From NCBI GenBank assembly GCA_001774505.1, contig MFAF01000150.1, forward strand, positions 1 through 5,455: DNA of 5,455 nt. Direction: 5' to 3'. The notes beneath the pieces are model-generated. The model saw only the letters and a list, made by a program, of their open reading frames with translations. It was not told where the DNA came from and ran no database searches. Shown one piece after another: positions 5,314-5,455 of the stretch. The translations under genes and the position numbers were made by a program. The stretch's first letter is position 1; every line of letters begins with the position of its first letter. Source of the DNA: Candidatus Coatesbacteria bacterium RBG_13_66_14 (GTDB lineage: Bacteria > RBG-13-66-14).

Positions 5314-5358
5314 GTCAGCGCAATTAACGAGGCACAGTCGGTGTGAGAATCGGGTTGT

Positions 5359-5387
5359 AAAAAGCGGCGGGGAAAGGTTTCCCCGCC
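5359..5387 (-). terminator. Second palindromic repeat with - strand terminator layout
   Basis: GGCGGGGAAA (5366-5375) and TTTCCCCGCC (5378-5387) form a 10-bp perfect stem with a 2-base loop. AAAAA at 5359-5363 would give a five-U run for leftward transcription. The layout repeats that of the element at 5246-5275. Confidence 0.45.
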
Positions 5388-5455
5388 CCACATCCCGGAT
5401 TCGGTGTTTCAGATAACAATCCCGACCCACCGGGCGCGACAATACCCTACGCCTC

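Larger units (their letters stand above)
5050..5455. other. Gene-free 3' region with palindromic repeats
   Basis: I see no credible gene in these 406 bases on either strand. After about 65 unremarkable bases the region is dominated by short inverted repeats built on GGCGGG/CCCGCC and GTAGGGG/CCCCTAC, listed separately. A 100-codon frame open on the - strand runs across the palindromes and looks like a by-product of their composition. Confidence 0.75.

Noticed and set aside
5140..5442. 100-codon open frame on the - strand through the palindromic region
   Set aside because: It is composed almost entirely of palindromic repeat sequence, has no recognisable domain, and has no clear ribosome site. 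Repeat arrays of this composition commonly leave a frame open by chance.

Overview
The window is GC-rich and densely coded on the + strand. It looks like a chromosomal segment of a diderm (Gram-negative type) bacterium: it encodes a predicted exported lipoprotein with beta-propeller repeats and a predicted periplasmic MucB/RseB-family protein. The 3' end carries palindromic intergenic repeats with GTAGGGG/CCCCTAC ends. From memory, such repeats are common in genomes of uncultured candidate phyla, but I cannot name the taxon from sequence alone.

Positions 1-2169 hold a tight three-gene run. It starts with the 3' part of an M55 (DppA-type) D-aminopeptidase. One base later comes a lipoprotein with about seven PQQ/BamB-type beta-propeller repeats. 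A cytidine deaminase follows, overlapping the lipoprotein gene by four bases (GTGA). No terminator separates these genes from what follows.

Positions 2190-5049 hold an envelope-stress type regulatory module: an ECF (RpoE-like) sigma factor, a single-pass membrane anti-sigma factor with an N-terminal zinc-binding domain, and a secreted MucB/RseB-family protein. By analogy with the RpoE-RseA-RseB system, RseB would sense envelope signals and control release of the sigma factor from its membrane-bound inhibitor. The spacing is unusual. Sigma and anti-sigma genes are normally close together, but here 340 bp lie between them, containing a 77-bp tandem repeat and a possible remnant of an anti-sigma gene start. 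A hairpin terminator lies between the anti-sigma and rseB-like genes.

The most interesting observation is that the leader of each of the three regulatory genes contains an ECF-type promoter match with the same geometry, RRAAC-N17-CGTA (at 2172, 2983 and 4014). This suggests that the sigma factor drives its own gene, its inhibitor and the RseB-like protein from three separate autoregulated promoters.

Positions 5050-5455 contain no credible gene. They hold the likely terminator of the rseB-like gene and a cluster of perfect or near-perfect palindromes, two of which would act as terminators on the - strand.
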